A stretch of DNA of 8,451 nucleotides. Source: an uncultured Erysipelotrichaceae bacterium (GTDB lineage Bacteria; Bacillota_I; Bacilli_A; Erysipelotrichales; Erysipelotrichaceae). The notes under the pieces were generated by a model. It was not told the DNA's origin, did no database searches, and saw only the letters and a program-made list of their open reading frames with translations. The position numbers and the translations under genes were made by a program. Below are positions 6,034-8,451 of this stretch, piece after piece. Positions within the stretch are counted from its first letter, which is position 1, and each line of letters opens with the position of its first letter. The DNA lies in the NCBI GenBank assembly GCA_902803275.1, contig CADCPE010000073.1, forward strand, positions 1 to 8,451, in the 5' to 3' direction.

Positions 6034-6341
6034 TAGCCGATCTTTTCAACAGTTAGCTTGGTGTATGGCTGACGGTGACCCTGTTTGCGTCTGGTAGAAC
6101 CGGTCTTCTGCTTGTACTTGAAGATGACGATCTTCTTGCCTTTGCCCTGTTTTTCTACCTTGCAGGTAACTTTAGCACCCTCTACATATGGAGTACCAAG
6201 AGTCAAACCATTGTTTTCCAGCGCTACAACCTTGTCGAAGACATACTTCTTGCCTTCTTCTGCATCCAGTTTCTCAACGAAGATGCTCTGGCCTTCTTCA
6301 ACCTTAAGCTGCTTACCGCCGGTTTCAATAATTGCGTACAT
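6033..6341 (-). CDS. rplU: 50S ribosomal protein L21
   Basis: From the ATG at 6341 the product is 102 residues, the usual L21 length. It begins MYAIIETGGKQLKVEEG and ends with the hallmark KQGHRQPYTKLTVEKIG, both diagnostic of L21, which binds 23S rRNA in the large subunit. An in-frame ATG 12 codons upstream (6377) is not the start: it would add an unrelated MASLNLNKGGYT and use the ribosome site as coding sequence. AAAGGAGG at 6356-6349, seven bases before 6341, settles the start. It is the first gene of the operon with prp and rpmA, preceded by a promoter and a long structured leader that probably gives feedback control. Confidence 0.97.
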   Translation of the reverse strand: MYAIIETGGKQLKVEEGQSIFVEKLDAEEGKKYVFDKVVALENNGLTLGTPYVEGAKVTCKVEKQGKGKKIVIFKYKQKTGSTRRKQGHRQPYTKLTVEKIG

Positions 6342-6447
6342 AGTGTAACCTCCTTTATTTAGATTCAGACTCGCCATGAAGGTGATCTTTGCGGATGCTT
6401 AAACCTTTTCTGTGCGGTTATAATCCCCTCTAAGGAGGGACTACAAC
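6342..6447 (-). ncRNA. Probable L21 leader (5' autoregulatory region of rplU)
   Basis: The roughly 105-nt untranslated region between the predicted transcription start and rplU is in the place where Firmicutes carry the structured L21 leader thought to bind L21. Visible elements are a hairpin TCCCTC/GAGGGG with loop CTTA at 6440-6425, then a small helix AACC/GGTT (6419-6416 with 6405-6402) enclosing GCACAGAAAA. A purine-rich stretch leads into the AAAGGAGG ribosome site. There is no terminator-like T-tract, so any control would be translational or stability-based. I cannot run the Rfam model, so the family name is inferred mainly from position. Confidence 0.5.
6349..6356 (-). promoter_or_regulatory. 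Ribosome binding site of rplU (decides start)
   Basis: AAAGGAGG on the minus strand, seven bases before the ATG at 6341. This near-perfect anti-SD complement rules out the longer in-frame start at 6377, which has no such site. Confidence 0.9.
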
Positions 6448-6453
6448 ATACGT

Positions 6454-6482
6454 ATTTTAACAGAATCCTTCGTCAAATTCAA
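6454..6482 (-). promoter_or_regulatory. Promoter of the rplU-prp-rpmA operon
   Basis: On the minus strand a -35 TTGAAT (6482-6477), exactly 17 bp spacer and -10 TAAAAT (6459-6454), preceded by TGT, which makes an extended -10 (TGTTAAAAT). The predicted start falls near 6449-6447. It lies in the gap after the methyltransferase gene; no terminator is evident before it, so some read-through from upstream is possible. Confidence 0.75.
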
Positions 6483-6498
6483 TATAAATCCGCTTGAC

Positions 6499-7185
6499 TC
6501 ACAATTCCGTATAAATGGCCTTTACCGGTCTTCCCCTGTCGATCATGACAGGCTCATAGACCTTGAGTTTGGACATCGGCCCGATCTTCATCTTCAGCAT
6601 GATCCTCAAGGCGTGTTTAGAGTGGATATCATGAATATACTGCATCTTCATGATCTTGAGCTTGTATTTCTTGCACATATCATAGACTTCAGGAAAACGG
6701 TCGGCCTGATAAAGAAGGTAGACTTCCCCGTTATCTTTCATGAGCTTTCTTACGGAAACAAACAGGTCATTCAAAGGCAGCGATTCCTCAAACATGGCTT
6801 CTCTGAAGTACCTGTCGTCAGTTACGTTGTTCATCTCAAAAAAAGGCGGATTGCATATGATCACATCTACCGGATCGATATTCAGATCCTGAACTCTTGA
6901 ATGATAGAGCTCGAAGGTATCAGAATACTTTTTGAGATTCTCTTCAGCGATCTTCAATGCCTCTTCATGGATATCCACGCCATAGAGATATCTGGCTCCA
7001 TGATAGTGGGCATACAGCAGCAGGGCTCCGGTGTTGGTCCCGATATCGAGGACTGACTTGTTTTTCATCATATCCAGAAACATGCCGAAAACAGCTGTGT
7101 CCGTGTTGGATTTGAACAGCTGTTCATCCTGTGTGAATTCATAATCGATGAATCTCAGATAATCAGTTTTCTTCTTCCTCTTCAT
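6499..7185 (-). CDS. tRNA1(Val) adenine-N6 methyltransferase-like protein (TrmN6/YabB family)
   Basis: This is a 228-residue class-I SAM-dependent methyltransferase. The SAM-binding motif I VLDIGTNTGALLL is at 45-57, an acidic strand end GVDIHEEAL at 69-77, and the adenine-N6 signature NPPF at 112-115 (in ICNPPFFE). Such proteins in this size class modify A37 of tRNA1(Val) in E. coli (YfiC/TrmN6); B. subtilis YabB is the Gram-positive relative. The exact RNA target here is inferred. The ATG at 7185 is taken as start, overlapping the kinase gene by 23 nt. AAAGGA lies just two bases before it, closer than ideal. A TTG at 7203 is a possible but less likely earlier start. The N-terminus MKRKKKTD is strongly basic and is encoded by the same bases as the acidic tail of the kinase. 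Confidence 0.8.
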   Translation of the reverse strand: MKRKKKTDYLRFIDYEFTQDEQLFKSNTDTAVFGMFLDMMKNKSVLDIGTNTGALLLYAHYHGARYLYGVDIHEEALKIAEENLKKYSDTFELYHSRVQDLNIDPVDVIICNPPFFEMNNVTDDRYFREAMFEESLPLNDLFVSVRKLMKDNGEVYLLYQADRFPEVYDMCKKYKLKIMKMQYIHDIHSKHALRIMLKMKIGPMSKLKVYEPVMIDRGRPVKAIYTEL

Positions 7186-8451
7186 AATCCTTTGACAGTT
7201 CAAACCAGAAAGTCGAACCTTCCTTCAGGTGTGATTCGACACCGTATTTTGCTTTATGGGCTTCCAGGATCGCCTTGGCGATAGCCAGACCCAGACCCGT
7301 TGAATTTACCGAACGGTTGAAATTCTTGTCGACCTTGTAGTATCTGTCCCAGATATAAGGCAATGCTTCTTCGGAGATGCCTGAACCCTCGTCTTTCACT
7401 TCCAGTCTCACCTTGTCTTCGTCACTTTTCACAGTGATGGTGATCCTTTTGCCGTTATCGGAATATTTCAGAGAATTGGAAAGGAAATTGTAAATGACCT
7501 GAGAGATCTTGATCTCATCGGCATAGACGACGCATTCATCAAGATCCATGATCAGATCGATATCCTTCTCTTTGATGACCCTGTCAAGCAGCAGCACGAC
7601 CTGCTCCACACATTCCTTGAGGTCAAAGTTCTCTCTTTTAATCTCGATGACTCCGGACTGCAGTTTGGAAAGTTCAGACATGTCACTGACCAGCTTGTCA
7701 AGATACTCGGTCTCCTGAATGATGACATCAAGGTGTTCGTTCCTCTTGATCGGATCTTCACCGGAGATATCCTTGATCATCTCGGCATAGGCCTTGATCA
7801 TGGTCAAAGGAGTCTTTATATCATGTGAGACATTGGCGACCAGGTCTTTTCGCAGTTCGTTGACTTTTGAAAGCTTTGCCGTTGCATCATCGAGCGTTGA
7901 AGCAAGATCGTTTATCTCTGAAAAAGAGTCTATCTCAAATCTGGCATCATAGTTGCCCTGGGCAAGCTTGTTGGCTTCGTTCTTCATCTGCACGATCGGC
8001 TCCGTGATGTTCCTTGCCAGGATGAAAGATACGACCAGCGAGATCATGACGACGATGACGGCCACATAAAGATACTGATTCAGAATGAAGTCGATATATG
8101 ATTCGATCGGCTCCAGCGGTGTATTCATGATCAGATAATAGTTGGATAGAGTGCTCTTTATCTGTTTTCCGTATATCAGCATCTCCACATCGGCATAAGG
8201 GGAATCAAGTGTCAGCGAATAGGGATTTTCTCTCTTGATGGAATCGATCAAATACTTGGGGTCATCCTTTATCGTAAAGGCCATATCCCCGATGGTGATC
8301 TCTTTATCCAGAAGACACAGCTGGCCCAAAGAATCGGGCGGGGAATAGACGGAGTTGCCGGCTTCATTGAGGATCAAAGCACAGACGTTGTTTCCCAGGA
8401 TCGTTCTTGAGGCCGATTCGACATCCGCTTTTGAGACGTTATCCTTCAGCA
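7163..8451 (-). CDS. Membrane sensor histidine kinase (5' end outside window)
   Basis: The frame stays open to the right edge, so the gene is truncated by the window; 428 residues are visible (numbered from the edge) and the first membrane segment is missing. An extracytoplasmic sensor region (1-123) is followed by a transmembrane helix (about 124-146, LYVAVIVVMISLVVSFILA) and a HAMP linker (about 145-197). The HisKA domain has phospho-acceptor His209 in NVSHDIKTPLT, and the HATPase domain has N-box NFLSNSLKYS (321-330), G1 DEGSGI (353-358) and G2 GLGLAIAK (385-392). All catalytic boxes are intact, so it should autophosphorylate and pass phosphate to a response regulator, probably encoded just upstream outside the window. 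The signal is unknown. It ends with an acidic EEEEEN tail overlapping the methyltransferase start. A TTG at 8377 is internal, not the start. Confidence 0.93.
   Translation of the reverse strand, partial: LKDNVSKADVESASRTILGNNVCALILNEAGNSVYSPPDSLGQLCLLDKEITIGDMAFTIKDDPKYLIDSIKRENPYSLTLDSPYADVEMLIYGKQIKSTLSNYYLIMNTPLEPIESYIDFILNQYLYVAVIVVMISLVVSFILARNITEPIVQMKNEANKLAQGNYDARFEIDSFSEINDLASTLDDATAKLSKVNELRKDLVANVSHDIKTPLTMIKAYAEMIKDISGEDPIKRNEHLDVIIQETEYLDKLVSDMSELSKLQSGVIEIKRENFDLKECVEQVVLLLDRVIKEKDIDLIMDLDECVVYADEIKISQVIYNFLSNSLKYSDNGKRITITVKSDEDKVRLEVKDEGSGISEEALPYIWDRYYKVDKNFNRSVNSTGLGLAIAKAILEAHKAKYGVESHLKEGSTFWFELSKDYEEEEEN

Noticed and set aside
6075..6362. Plus-strand reading frames opposite rplU
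   Set aside because: Both are antisense to a certain ribosomal protein gene and resemble no known family.
6342..6377. Upstream in-frame ATG of rplU (12 extra residues, MASLNLNKGGYT)
   Set aside because: The added residues are not part of L21, no ribosome site precedes 6377, and AAAGGAGG sits at the correct distance before 6341.
6448..6475. TTGACG as the -35 box of the rplU promoter
   Set aside because: Only 11 bp separate it from TAAAAT; TTGAAT seven bases further upstream gives the correct 17-bp spacing.
7186..7203. TTG start for the methyltransferase
   Set aside because: It adds six residues with no clear ribosome site and increases the overlap; the ATG at 7185 is the simpler choice, though not proven.
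8375..8377. TTG as start of the histidine kinase
   Set aside because: The frame is open to the window edge, and the N-terminal membrane segment expected for this architecture is still missing, so the gene starts outside.
1..8451. Mobile element, phage, CRISPR or defence system
   Set aside because: No transposase, integrase, direct-repeat array, nuclease or toxin-antitoxin-like gene is visible on either strand.

Overview
The window carries nine genes, all read on the minus strand, from a low-to-moderate GC Gram-positive bacterium (Bacillota). Three things support this: ribosomal protein L27 has the N-terminal extension that is cleaved in this phylum, its protease Prp is encoded beside it, and the Shine-Dalgarno (SD) sites are strong AAAGGAGG/AGGAGG types. 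The Bacillus sporulation gene spo0B is missing between rpmA and obg. Together with the neighbours this suggests an Erysipelotrichia-like lineage, but that placement is an inference from memory, not a search.

In transcription order, from high to low coordinates: (1) the 3' part of a membrane sensor histidine kinase runs in from the right edge and overlaps a TrmN6-type adenine methyltransferase gene by 23 nt. (2) A sigma-A-type promoter and a ~105-nt leader, probably the L21 autoregulatory leader, precede rplU-prp-rpmA, which ends at an intrinsic terminator. (3) obg (ribosome-assembly GTPase) starts about 20 nt beyond that terminator without an SD, and ends at a terminator whose loop contains its stop codon. 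(4) A self-contained ABC importer operon follows: lipoprotein binding protein, ATPase and fused double permease. It has a strong promoter overlapped by a consensus CcpA cre operator and its own terminator. (5) The first 17 codons of ruvA lie at the left edge, with a TATAAT placed so that transcription could begin at the A of the ATG.

Functionally this is a conserved ribosome/DNA-repair housekeeping block with a nutrient-import cassette lodged between obg and ruvA. The cre site, and the lack of a Tyr-Tyr pair in the binding protein, point to a carbon compound such as a sugar phosphate or organophosphonate more than to iron. I see no mobile element, CRISPR array, tRNA/rRNA or clearly novel multi-gene system. 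The most interesting points are the regulation of the importer, possible leaderless or AUG-at-+1 transcripts, the terminator-proximal SD-less start of obg, and a degenerate G5 motif in Obg.
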